Shown piece after piece: positions 39,320 through 52,900 of a DNA stretch of 64,000 nt. The translations under genes and the position numbers were made by a program. Under the pieces are notes generated by a model. It worked only from the letters and a program-made list of their open reading frames with translations, was not told the origin of the DNA and searched no databases. The stretch is from assembly GCF_050624435.1 (NCBI RefSeq), contig NC_134539.1, positions 50,128,001 through 50,192,000 on the forward strand. The letters run 5' to 3'. How positions within the stretch are numbered: position 1 is the stretch's first letter; each line of letters starts with the position of its first letter. This stretch comes from Tenrec ecaudatus (taxonomy: Eukaryota; Chordata; Mammalia; Afrosoricida; Tenrecidae).

Positions 39320-40880
39320 CTTTCCCAGCCAAAAATGTGGCTTCAGCGAGGTGTTCTAATTGGTGTTATTTTCATATCAAACACGGGAAATTGTCTTCTG
39401 TCCTACTTTTTGTTGTTGACACATGCACTCCCTCTTAAACTAGCCTTTTGTTTTCTTGCTTTTTATAGAGACCTGGGCACAGAGACGTGTCTCTTCATGA
39501 GAAAAACAGCAGAGCAGGTGTGGCAAATGGCAACTGAAATGGTTTCAATCGGTTACAGGCTACAAGATCTGGTGGAGATTTCTAGCTAGAGCAGACCCGG
39601 TTTACAGACGTCAGAAGCTCATCTGCTCTAGTCAATTGTTATTTTGTTGGACGTGAGGCTAGGGTTGTCAGATATGTTTGCTTTTAAAGAGGAGGCAGAA
39701 AGCTGGACACGATGGCCAGTCTCAATTTTAAAACACTGTCCCCAAACACAGGCCAAACAAGTTCCTGACCAGGGGTAATCCCAGGGCTGCGTTTGTTCTC
39801 TCTCTTCTAAATGGCAAACTCCAAGGACTCTGTGGTGCTCGCTGCTCTTCTCCGTGATGCCCCAACAGCTCCCGTCACGTACTCGGTGGTCAGTGAGCGT
39901 GCGGAGTAACCAAGCAACCAGGCACTATTCTTTCGGAGATAATGGGTGGTCGTGATTACCTACTGCTTCTTTACAAAGGAACGCATTATAGTATTTGTTG
40001 AGCACATAGGAGTGACATGTACATGTGCGTAATCTCATTTTAATACTTCTGTAATCCTTAGGGACGATTTCTCCTGTATATGATCTTCTCCAGTTTGAGG
40101 AAACAGACTTGAAAGGTGAAGGAAGTCATTTGCCTAAGACCACACAGCCAACATCTGAGACCTTAACAGCCTTTGATACTAGTGCATCGAGACTGTTGTT
40201 TGGCTGTTCGGGGTGGGAGGGGGGTAACTGAGCGGTCTGCATGGGAATGGGAACATACTGAAAAGTGAAGCAGGTCTTCAGTGGAAAAGCGGTGGTTCTT
40301 GGTGTTTCTGCGCCACCTAAAGCACTTCTGTTAGGGAGTTATCATTTGAAAACACTTTTTGGAAACGATGGCATTTTCTCTCTCATGATTGTGAAGAGGA
40401 AAAGGAGAAGATGCTAATAATTTAATATGAACTAACTTTCTGACATTCCAGGCATGCCTCTAGAAATGCAGTCTAGGAAACCCCATGGGACAGTTTTATA
40501 CTGTCACGGGGTATCATCACCAGGAGTCTGACTCACCTGCACAGCATCCTCTATCAAACCTTTTAATATCCATTGATTTCTGTAATAACCCTGTGAAACA
40601 GGCATAGCTTCATTTCTCAGACGAGGACACAGGTTAACTCTCAGGTCACTCAGCTAATAGCTGGTCAGTTGGGAAACCATCTCAAGTCCATCTACTCCCA
40701 AACTCTCACCAGTCTACCTCATGCTGAGATGTTTTCTTACTTGCTTGTCACTAAATCCACAATTATGCTAGCACCACCATTGAAATACATGGGCTCAACA
40801 GAAATGCTTTATGTGTTGAGTCTAAATGAGGATCTGAACTGCGTGGCTGATACGTGATGCACTCATATTGTGTGTGTTTT
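39320..40880. other. Presumed C9orf43 intron 1, no exon seen
   Basis: Only old repeats are recognised: MIR-like pieces at about 40080-40165 and 40530-40690 ('ggacacaggttaactctcag', 'gtcactcagctaatagctgg'). Confidence 0.45.
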
Positions 40881-40938
40881 CTTCTCCAGAAAGGGAGAAA
40901 GCTGCCGAGTTGGCTTTCGTCCTAAACTATTTATAGCA

Positions 40939-43900
40939 ATGAACTTGCCAGATGAGACCCTGTGGGACGAAACTGCCTGCAGCTCTGCTGTTTGTCAGCA
41001 TCCACAATGCTGGGCGACTATTCGCAGGGTTGAGCGAGGCCACCCCCGAATGCTGGGCTCACTCCCCAAAACTGCCCTGGAGGCCGAAGGTGAATGAGCC
41101 ACCCCATTCCCTTCCTGGCAAGCCTTCAGAGATTTTTGTTTCGCCTCCTCCTGGTGGCATGCACTCATTTACCTCTGCTCTCCTCTTAGATAAGCTCCCA
41201 GTGCTCACCATCGCAAACCTCTCAACTTCCTCCCTCCGGCCCCAGAGACTGGCGCAGCATCCGTCTTCAGGATTTACCTTCCCGGAGGCTCATTCTTTAT
41301 TGGCTCGGTGTTCAAAGTTTGGCTCCAAATTTCAAGGCAGGTGAAAGCTTATGATCTCAAAATTCTGGCTGAGGATTTTCCTTACCCACGCAGAAGACCG
41401 ACTGCTGCATTAGAAGAAAGTCCTAGCTCACTTCAAGAAGTGGTAAATAGAGTTTAAGAAACAAAACCGAAAAACCCCCGCTCCTGCTGTGTTCTGGGAG
41501 TTGACTGATTTGGGGATATTCCATCAGCTTTTAGAGATCAGCAGAAAACTTGTTTGCACACAGAATGTCTTACTTTAAAATCTGAGATGTAAAACTGTAA
41601 GCTCTAGAAGTCTAAAGGGATGACTTGTTTTTGAACTTCTTACAAAGTCTAGGCAGCCAATTAGTGTTTGTGGACAGGGACAGAGATAATTTAGACTTTG
41701 AAAATCCAAGACCCTATTGTCTGGAATCAAGGCACTGGAATTCTGGCCCTTGGAGTGGTTTCTTCTTTTTTCCTCCCCTTATTATTTCATTATTTTAGCC
41801 ATTTTATTGGCATATAATTCACATGCCATGCAGTTGAATAGTTCAATCCTATTAAGAAGAGTCGTGCCATCACCAGCACAGTCAGTTTAGAACTTTTCCT
41901 TCTTTCTGGTACTCATCGTCATCAGCCCCCATTCCCTCCTAACCTCCCGTGTCACACCCCCAAAATCCATTCTTCCAGTGACTGTTTCTATGGATTTATC
42001 CATCCTGGATTTCATAAACAGAAAAACAGACACAAAACCCCCAACAACAATAACGAAGTAAAACAGGGAAACTTCAATGGAAAAGAAAGCAGGAAATATG
42101 AAAAATGATAACAAATTTAAAATGGGCCCAAAGGGAGCTCAAGTGATAAGGTGTTCAATTTTAAGGAAGAGCATCTGCAGTGATCCACTTTCCAAGGCAG
42201 GCAGTGTGATAGGATCATTCACATTCCTGGTGGATGGTTACAGGGGGTTTGCCAGAGGCTTAATCGGAGTGGTTTCTTTTCGCCTGCTTATTTAAGCAGC
42301 CTTTGGTGAGGCTCTTGGTCTCCAGGCAGTGATAGTACTAGAAACTCCAGTGGGGCCTTGGTTAAGCGCTAGTCTGCTTCACCAAAGGTTTGCAATTCAA
42401 ATTCACCAGCTGTTCCTTGGGAAAAGATTGGCAATCTGCTTCTGTAAAGATTACAATCTTGGAAGCACAATGGGGCATGTCTGCTCTGCCCTACGGGGTC
42501 CCTATGGGTCAAAATAGACTTTAACAGCAGGGGTTTGGGCAGACAGTATAGGAAAGGATAGGACTCATGCCAGGTTCTCGAGGACCTGAACCCTGGATGA
42601 CAGTTGTGTCTTTCAGTTAGAAGCTGAACCGTGTTTCACGGAGATGCCCAGATGCACAGCGTCTCCCCCTGCTATGCCCACGGTGTGTGAGAGCTGCCCC
42701 ATCCAGTGAGCGCCTCGTTTCTCTGCCTGGGTCCTCAGGATCTCTCGCTTTCTGACCTTACCTGTTGATCTAGAGCAGTTCCAAATGACCTCACGTGTGG
42801 GATTGTGCAGTGTCATCTGAGCCGACCTCCCTGTTTCTTCCCCTCCAAACCGGATAGACTACCAACAAATTCATCTTCTAAAGACATTGCTTACCTCATT
42901 CCTGCACTCAAAACCGCCCAGGAGCAGCACTTCACCCATGGTGGACTCACCGAGCCAAATTGCCCTGTACTCCTAGGCTGCTCTTTTCCGATCCCAACTT
43001 TTCAAGTACTTGCTGCCCCTGGCATCTGCTTATTGAGGTTTTCATGTCTGTGTCCTGTTGATCCACTGGACGTTAAGCCCTTGGACAGCAGGGCCATTGC
43101 TTCGTTTAGTTGGTCGTTGACTCAGTTTACAAATCCTTCTTAGTAAGGGTCCTGTGACTGTAGCTGTAAACACGATTCTGTTTTTAGCTGCAGGGGATTT
43201 TTGGAGGGAGATGAGGAAGTGGGCAGGAACCAGTCAGTGTGATGAGTGGAGTGAAGAGTATGCGCTGGGTGTCTGGAACCTTACACATGGGTCCGACTGT
43301 TCTGTGGGGACAGCCTGCGGGCACAGGCCTTTGTTGAGCAGCCTCGTGAGGTGGGGTGACAGGTAGGAGGTGTGGTAGGACCAGAGTTCTAGGCTACAGG
43401 AACCATATGTGCACAGGCAGAGGCAAGAGGAAGCCCTTCAGGTGTGTCTGGAGCACAGCTAGGACTGGGAGAGGGGTAAGGGAGGAAGCGGGGAGCTGGA
43501 GTGGAAATGACAAAGGGCTTACTGTCTACATCAGACTAAGGAGCTGGGAGGTCACCTTACACCTCCACATTATTGCGTTCTTCCTTCACCATGTTTGTGA
43601 ATGACTACACCTGCGGTACACCAACCATTTGCTGACGGTGATGCAGCTGCCCCTGGCTGGAGACAAGCATGGGCTCTGGACCGAGCTGCTTGCAGCGTGC
43701 CATGTCTGTCTAGATCTGGTACCATGTCTGTCTAGAACAGCCAGCCAACCGAGAGATGGTGAGAGCCGACCTCTATTGGGTAGCTATGAGGCTCCAGGCT
43801 TCAGAGAGAGTTAATAGAAGGGTGTTTCTCACAGCCTTATCTTCTAAATCAATCTTTTGCATCTTTTTCATTCTGGGAATCTCTGTTTTTTCCCCTAGGA

Positions 43901-46900
43901 CTCAGACGTAGGAGGTATTTACCTGACAACGGCTTACTCAGAAGCACTGCTAGATCTCCCAAAGTAAGTCACAGATGAGAAGTGCTGGGTCAGTGTTTTC
44001 CCTGGCCTCGTGAGAATAGTCTTTTCCCTTTATTCTGCATTCTTCCTGATGACGGTAATCGCAGTGATGAGACAGCAGTAACTGTCTTTCATTGGGCCTT
44101 GTTATGTGGTGGGCAGTTCAAACCCACCGGCGGCAGTGTGAGAGGAAGATTTACAGCCTCAGAAGCCCTACAGAGTCACTATGAGTCAGAATCAGCTTGG
44201 TGGCAGGGGCTGGCTTTGTTTTTTACTATAGTTGAGGCTCTTTGCTAGTGGCTTTTCATGCTAACGTGTCTCTAGAAATCCCATGAAGAGTGGGACTGAT
44301 TTGTGGAGATCTGGCACGGGTGATCATGTGCTGTCAGCGTTTTGTATCTCGTGCGTTCAGATATTACGTCACCATCGTCATTTCACAATAAAGAGAAGTT
44401 AAAATAAATGCTAGAATGTCAGACCAAAAATGGACCTTAAGGTCATGAAGTCTGTTAATTTTCAAGCTCCTTTTTAGCTGTATCCCAAGACAAGGAACGC
44501 ATTTTCGCACAGAGCTCTCATGAACACGATGCTTACCTTCAGGCGGGGGTGACAGATAGGTGTTTTCTGTCCTGTTTGATTTAATTTGGAAACAGTGGGA
44601 TTTGAATCCAAATCGGATTTAATTCCCACGAAAAAGTTGCAACCGCAACATGAGAACTAGTGCCCTGGCCTGTTGCAGTGGATGTATGGATTGTTATAAG
44701 AGCTGTAAGAGCCCCAATAAAGCGGTTTATATAAAAAAAATTCCCTTTGCAGAAAGAGTCTGTTCCCTTTGGGAGTATTATGAAGACCTTTTGGGTGGGA
44801 AATATTACCATATCCTGAACCACTCGGTTCTTCTGATGAGCACGGTAATTCAGTCCTCACTCTGGAGTGTGGACCTTTCAGTCATTACTCTTGCAGTGTC
44901 ATCAGTAGGTTCTGACTCATAGATACTCTATAGGTCAGAGTAGAACTGGCTCTTTCCATTTTGGAGGCTAAAAATCTTTATAGGAGCAGGAAGCTTTGCT
45001 TTTTGCCTGTGGAGCAACTGGTTGGTTTGAACTGCTGACCTTGCGGTTAACAGCCAGAGTGTAATCTACTTTGCCACCAGGACTCTTCATTGGCATATGT
45101 TTCTCTCTTAGGTTTCAGTGCTGAATTTGGATAAGACATGGCTTCCCTGCACTCAAGATGCTAGACATATGACTGTAATGTGGATCCCCCCCAAACCAGA
45201 GAAGGCTAGGAGAAGGTGAACATCATATCTAGAAACACGGAGACCTGCGACTCCAACAGCAGGCATCCTTTTTTCTGATCTCTCTCAGCTACCCCATCGC
45301 ACTAGCAGGGGGCCAGCACAAAGGCAAATCTCCTGATGTGCCTCTGTCTACAATGGAATTCTTTTAAAAGGGATCAGGTATAAGGCATCATCAAAAAAAA
45401 AAATCTTACCATAGTGAATGAAGGGGGAAGTGCAGAGTGGAGACCCAAAGCCCATTTATCGGCCACTGGAGATCCCCTCCCAGAGGGGTCTAGAGGAGGA
45501 GATGAGTCAGTCAGGGTGCGACGTAGCACCGATGAAGAATACAGCTTTCCTCCAGTTCCTAAATGCTTCCTCCCACCCAACTACCATGATCCGAATTCTA
45601 CCTTGCAAGTCTGGATAGAGCAGAGGATGTACACTGGTGCAGATAGGACCTGGAGACATAGGGAATCCAGGGTGGATGATACCTTCAGAACCAGGGGGTG
45701 AGGGGCGACACTGGGAGAGTAGAGGGTGAGTGGGTTGGGAAGGGGGAACCGATTACAAGGATCTACATGTGACCTCCTCCCTGGGGGATGGACAACAGAA
45801 AAGGGGGAGAAGGGAGATGCCGGATAGGGCAAGATATAACAAAATAATAATTTATAAATTATCAAGGGCTCATGAGGGAGGGGGGAGTTGGGAGGGAGGG
45901 GGAAAAAAGAGGACCTGATGCAAAGGGCTTAAGTGGAGAGCAAATGCTTTGAAAATGATTAGGGCAGGGAATGTACGGATGTGCTTTATACAATTGATCT
46001 ATGTATATGTATGGATTGTGATAAGAGTTGTATGATCCCCTAATAAAATGTTAAAAAAATAAAACTCCAAAAAAATTGTGGTAAAAATACATTTATAACA
46101 TTTGCCAATTTAGCTTTTCATTTGTAAAATTTGGTGACATTGACTGTTTTTATCAGGTTGTACAACCATTATCAATATCCTTTTCCAAAGCATTGCACCA
46201 GCCCCATGGCCATTAACAGATTCAGTGGGCCATGCGCGGTAGCTTTTCCTTTCCCTGGTGGGCACCGATAAGCTTTGGTCTTCATCCATTTGCTTATTTT
46301 TCACGTGGGAGCACTGTGCTGCCTGTATCTCACTCAGCACGAACATTTTCAAGGTTCATCCATGTTGTAGCATGTATCAGGATATCATCTATCTTTATGG
46401 CTAATTAAGATTCTTTTATAAAAAGAACAGTTTACTGAATCCACCTACCATATATACTCGTGTATAAGCCGAGTTTTTCAGCACATTTTTAATGTAGTTT
46501 TTGTGGTAAAATTAGGTGCCTCAGCTGATGTTCGGGTCAGCTTATACCTGAGTATATACTGTATATGCAATTAATCATTTAAAGCATAAAAGTCCATTTT
46601 TTGTGTATATATATATATATATCTATATACACACATATCACCACAATCAAGTCTAGAACATTGTAATCCCCCCTAAAAGAAACGCTGCACCTGTTAGCAG
46701 TTACTTCCCAACTCTAGGGATTGTCTACTGGAAGTCTGTTTTAATGCACTCTTTGATTCTATGAGACTTTTGTATGTCGAATTCTATCAGTCCAATAGAT
46801 TTCTGAGATTTGATTAAGAAATAAATGCTAATTGCTAGTGTTTTTCTTATTAGTTATCAGAAACTAGTGGAAAAAGTTGCCAGGGAAGCAAATTTCTCTC

Positions 46901-49900
46901 TCATCTCAACCCCAAAGCCTAGTCCAGGGTGGGAAAGGACTTGTGAGCGAAGCACAGTATCCCTATAGAGGTCCCCAAGACTTGCTAGTATTCACAGCGG
47001 CTGGGAGAAAGCCTCCAGATAATCTTTTGTGACCCCAAAAGCCTCCAGGTTCTTGTTGAGGGATGCGAAGATGCTTAGAGATGCTAAGACTGAAGGATTT
47101 CTTTTCATCGTTCTTTAAAAAAATGATCCTCTGAATACTTCTTTATTTGGGCATTCTGGGGAGGTCGTCTGTACATACATGGCACAAACAAAACCCTATT
47201 TTATTTAGGGTTTATTATTTCCTTCATATAAAAGAAGCCCAGGGGTGGGTAGGCTTTGACTAATACGTCAGCTTCAGGAGGTAAGCAGAGGCCTAGATTC
47301 CTGCTAGTTTTCTGTGCTGGCATCCTTAGCCCGTGGCTTCCATAGTCTAAAGGGCTTTGTGGGACTTGGAAGGTCTCTATGGGCCGGGATAGCTCCAGCC
47401 GTCATCTCTAGGTCCCGGGCAGGAAGGAAGAGGGGAGAGGAAGGGGTGGGAGTCAACAGTCATGTTTCAGTTTTCCTTGAACGCCTCCTCTGTGCGAAGC
47501 AGTGCTGATTCATGGAGAACGAAACAGATTTGATCCTGCCCTTCTTAAAGGGAGCCAAATATTGCAAACGGAACCCCACCCTCGTATAAGATGACTAATT
47601 TGCATTAATGCCGTGAAAGTGAGTAACTGTTTATATGAGAGAATAGTGGGGAGTCTAATCCAGGTGTGAGGGTGAGTGACCTCATTTTAGCAGCTTTGGG
47701 GCATCAGGCCCTGGGGGGTTCCCAATGGCCATCTTTGCATGTGGTCCAGAGAACAATGTTCACAGACCCAGTTGGAGGTCCTATTTCAAGCGCCTGGGAA
47801 CAAGTTGCCATATGGTGTTTTTATTTCCAGTCTCGCTGAGAAGGAGCCTGCGGAGACCAGCAAGGACAGGAGAGAGAAGAGCAGACGAGCTGCCGAGGTA
47901 AGTTCTGTATTTTGGTCAATCATTTGTGCTGTTAGCTTGTGGGCTCCAGTCTGTTTCCTGTCAGGTTTCTCTCCCTTTCCCGTTCTTTTCCTAAACAAGC
48001 AGAAGCCGATGAAGAAGACAGTGCCTTTTTAGGAGCAGTCATCAGTCACGCATATTCAGAGGCCCAATTTCCCTGGTAGGGAGCGAAAGCGTGCTGTGGA
48101 GAGACGAAGTAGAGGGATGGGTGGCTATTCCTGGACATTCAGGACCAATGAAGACTAACCTTCAGGATGATTGGGGTTGGAATTTCAATGGACCAGGTGT
48201 TATAACATGTGAGGTTCCAATGCTGATTTAGCCATTTATTGGGTAAATGAAGCTTTGGCCAACTCACAGGACACTAAGATTGCTAATCTGTGAGAGTCGA
48301 GTCTTGTTGGATTTCATTCGTTGCTGAATCCTTAGACCTAGCCTGGCACATAGTGGGCACACTCATGTTTGCTCAATTTTGTGAGCGAATGAATGGCCTT
48401 TCTGGGAACAAACAAAACAACAAAAACAAAAGACAACACCTCCCATATGAACTCAGGACAACAGTACGGTAGGGATGCTCAGAGAAATGTGGAGTATCCA
48501 CATTTGTGGGGCTGGGCCTGGCCTTCAGGAGTGTAATCTGGATGGGGTGCTGGAAGGCTAGCCTGTGGAGGGACAACAGGGGCCTGCAGAGAGTGCTGCT
48601 GGGTCCTTTGTACTGCTTTCCTCCCAGGACAGCAAGTCGCTGCTGCCGGACTCCTCAGGAACACAACCGATAACTCAGGAGGTGGTTGTGCCTCCCCCCT
48701 CCCCAGCGCACCTGCTCGATCAGTTAAGCTCCACCTCACTGCTTTCCTTGCCCCACACGGACACGCTGCCTTTGGAGCTGATTAAGGAGTAAGTACCTCG
48801 CTCAGTCCTTCAGGAGATCCAGAGCCTTGGCTTTTTCTGAGAAGGGTCTAGGGCTAGCCAGAGCAGCTTCCCCTACTTGTTTCCTGAGTTCTTAGGCTTA
48901 GCAGCATGCAGGGATGACAGGTAATCCCCCCACATCTCCCAAGCACGCTCTGTTGGCCACCTTGTGCTCAGCACGGTATGCCTGCCTGCCTTAATCCCTG
49001 CCTTGGTGGTTAAGAGGTTCGCTGCTCACTGAAGGGCGGGCGGCGTGACACAGCCGGCTGCACCAAGACAAAGGCCCCGGCAGTCTGCTCCTGTAAAGCC
49101 GAGCGCCTGGGGCGTCCGAGGGGCATTGTGCTTGGTCAAGACCACCGTCACGAGGAATTGACTTCACTGTCCGCAGCAGCAGCAGCAGCAGCAGCAGGGA
49201 AGCCCGTGCAAATACACCTTCTCTTATTGGTCTGGATAAATGGGAGTTTCTGGATAACTGGGAGACAGGAGAGCCTATGTGGTGTGGAATGAGATGGGCT
49301 TTGAGTTTTATCTTGAAACGTTTTGGCTCTATGAGTTTTGGTCATTTGTCTACTCTCCGTACACCTCATCTCCGTCACGTTTCAAAACGAGAATGCCTGT
49401 CAGAGTGTCGCAAAGATTCAGTGGTCTGCAAGCAGGTGAGGCTGACCTGGAGCCAACAGCCCATTGAAGCGGGCTTGCTTTTGTCAGAGCCTTTGAAATG
49501 AGGACCTGTTGTTACAGGTCTCTGCTGTCCCCAGAGTGGAGACTTCTTCACATGCCTAGCCTCTTGACTCTTTCTCCATCACCACACCCATCCAGAACCG
49601 GGGCTGGCGTCTCTGAGCTGGTGATCTCTGTCCCCTCAGTCTTTTGGCAGAGGACAGGAAGACCCTGCTGTCCGCACAGATGAGGTTAGAACTGGCCAAG
49701 ATGAAGAAGAGCGGTCCTCTGGAAAAGAGCCGGCCCACCAGTGCACTTTCCTCCAAGATGTTTCTGTCTGTCCACCACCTCACCCTGCAGGTAAGCCAGA
49801 GAGTCTCAGAGGAAGACGGCTGCACGGAAGTCCAAACTCCTCTCTCCAAAAGACTGCCAGAGCTCTTTCCGCGGCTTCTTTCTCTCCTGCTCTTCCTGTT

Positions 49901-52900
49901 GGACGTCAATGTACAGGGGAAGTTTGAGGAGGGCCCTGCTCTGGTTTTCTGTCTCCACCGCTTTCCACAGCTCCTGTTATAATGCTGCCCAACATTCCCA
50001 AGCAAACTCACTGCAGTGCGGGCCATTCTGACCCTCAGCATTCTGATGCTGGGATGGAGCAGAGCTGCCCCTTTGAGTGCCCTAACCGTGCATCTTTAAG
50101 GGAGCAGGCCAAACAAAAACCTGATTCGCTGCTATCGAGTTCATGCAGACTCATAGACCCTACAGAACAGGGTAGAGCTGCCTCTGTGTGTTTGCGAGAC
50201 TACAAATGCTTATGGGAGCAGAAAGCTTTTCGAACTGGCAACTACGTGGTGAGCAGCCCAATGCACGACTACCCCACAGCCTCCTTTTTCTTCCTCAGAG
50301 TTGCTGGTAGGTTTGAACCACTGACCTTGCGGTTAGCAGTTCAGTGTGGTGTTCACTCCGCCACCAGGCAGGGCTCTGGCTGCATCACACTGAGTCCTCA
50401 GAATGTGCGTGTTGAAATGGCGAACAAATGCGCTTGGGAAAAAGGGAAGACCCATGCTAGAGCTGTTTCTTTTCCTTGTCTCCAGAGACCAGCACTGAGA
50501 TATCCTGAGAATTTGAAGAAGTTGTGTCAAGCTCGGTGCTCTGAGTCTGCCAAATCTCCAGGTACCCCCATTCCCCACACGGTCCCTTGGTCCTGACTCA
50601 GTTCAGCTTGTGGTCCCTGCCATCCAGCAAAGAGCTCCGTGGCCTGGTCTTGGACAGAGGGAGAGAGCACTGGGCAGAGTGGGGCACAGCAAGCTGCCTG
50701 GGGAGCAGGTGGGAGCCGCAGTGAGCTGGGCCTGTGGTTGCCAGGCCCCAAGAAGCAGCAGGAGCAGCAGCAGTGGAAGGTGCAGACCCCCTCACTGAGC
50801 AGGTAGAGTGGCAGTGAGGGAGCCCCAGGGACTTGCTGGGCCTAGGAGAAGAAATTACAGCCTGGGACGGCAAGGCACATATGAGAAGTAGGATTCTTTT
50901 CTGGTTGGCTGTAGATGTTTTGTTGAACAAACTCTTTCTGAAAAGTTCTCATCACTTCCTGAGTCCTAATTCTGTTCCTGCTCTTGCGGGTTTCAGGAGA
51001 CTGAGAAGAAACCCCAGAGAGATCCAGAGAGTCGGAACACCTTACCCAAAGGGGAAGTTACTGTCACGAATGCCACTCACTGTCGCTGGGAGGGAGACAG
51101 TGTGCTAGGGAGTAGCCCAGGATGTGGCAGAGGGGAGGGACATTTGACTGTGTGTTTGCCACCCTGAGTCTGCCTTTCTCAGCACCAAATATCTTCCCGG
51201 GGATGCTATGAGTTGGCTGGCTTACCATGCTCCCTCCCCTACTGGATATTTACGAAGCAGAGGCTGCTCCGACTTCAGTTTTGTTCAGGGCTGTGGGAGC
51301 TGACCACGAACAGGGGTCACAGTCATTTAGACGCAAGTCCGACCTGCGTAAATGCAGAGCAGTGTGAGGATCAGAAGTAGAAGTGAGCCCGGCTTACAAA
51401 GAGAAGCTTGCTGGCGGTCCACGGGCCAATGCAGCAGGAACAACCTGGGGGTCCTCATGAAAGCCCTTGAAAGTTCTGAGTCAGCAGCGCTCTAGTGCCC
51501 TTCGCTCTCTTGCGACAAGCTCAACACAGTCTTAGGAGTCCTCAGAGAAGTCCACACACTGTCCAGCCGTAACTGGGAGCAGTCCCCTTGCTCTGGTGTT
51601 CATATTGGAGGTGACATGGGGATGGCTCAGCTCCCCAGCTCTGCATCTGAGCTGGGGCTAATATGACCCGGCTTCCTGGGCTCAGCTTGGATGGGGAAGG
51701 TGAGGGAGGGAAAAATCATCCCCCAACCTGGAGAAGTTTGTTGTGCCTGACTCAGTCTGGACGTTGCTGATTTTAATGGAGAAGTTGGTTGTGCCTTACG
51801 CAGTCTGGATGTTGCTGATTTTAATGGAGAAGTTGGTTGTGCCTGACTCAGTCTGCAGATTGCTGATTTTAATGGGAAGGCCACCGTTTCCTCGTCAGAA
51901 TTTACTCTCCAATCCTGGGGCAGTGGGAGGGCTCAGTGGGGAGAGTCCTGCCCTCCTGGTTCAGACGCTCCTGCACTGGAGTTCTCTGATCCCAGCGTGC
52001 CCTTGAACCTACAGCTAGAAGGCTTCACACCTTTCCCTGGGAGGCAGACAAGAGCCAGGACGGCGGCCCAAGGTGGAAATGCACCTGCCTGGGGTTAGCA
52101 ACTCACCTCTGGTGATCACTCCTCCCGCCCGACTTCCACCCTGGTGCCTTCCCTGCGGCTTCCTGAGGCCTCCACTTGGCTGACGGCTACCTGTGTGAAC
52201 CACGTCCTTGGAGCAGTGGCTTGGCTGACCGGGCTTGAGAAAGAGATGGTTATTATGGAAGAGATGATTTGACAGTGGATCTTGACTAGATGTGGGAGTG
52301 GGTGAGACATGGAGAATTCCTAGTAGTATGGACCCTTGGAGGGAGCTCCGATCTGTCGGTTGAGTGTAGCTCTGGTCTAGGGCATTGAGGGGAGAGTGGG
52401 GAATGGGTCAGAGAGGCAGGTAGAGGCTCATCTACCCAGGCCGCACAGCTGGGATCCTGTGCAGGGAAACTGGGGACCAAACTGCTTGCTGCCTCTCTCT
52501 GGTGGCACCATGGAAAGTATTTGTTTAGAGAAAGGACAGAAACTAATGACTGCGTTTGGAAACTAGCTGGAAAAACATCTGGTGCAAAAGAAGCAACATG
52601 AGGACTCTGAAAGCCAAGGGCCTGTAGAGAAGCCAGAGCAATGTGAGCTCAGTGCTGGTCCTGCTGCGGGGGGTCGATGGGCAGCACTCCCAGAATATTG
52701 TTGAGGTTATATTTAAGGTGATAAGCACGGATCTAAATAAAAAGTTCAAAGGGGCTTTTCTTGGGAAAGTGGAGATGGCTAGGGGACTGTTGCTTCTTAG
52801 TGTCAATGCTTCGTACTTAAGTGTGTTGTTTTGTTAGGAAATTCAAAGGGAAAACATGGAAACAAGCACAAGGAGAGCCTCTGTGTCTGTGTTTGTTTTA

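Noticed and set aside
43738-43760. Short exon candidate (acceptor GTCTAG, donor GTGAGA) for C9orf43
   Set aside because: Its length gives the wrong phase, while 41394-41442 fits both neighbours.
49174-49197. CAG repeat as a coding poly-Gln tract
   Set aside because: It is intronic in the gene model and sits at the edge of an AfroSINE.
49265-49430. An open stretch with a good donor (GCAAGCAG/GTGAGG) as an extra C9orf43 exon
   Set aside because: No frame fits the phases of the exons on both sides, the acceptor is poor, and the text follows MIR word order.
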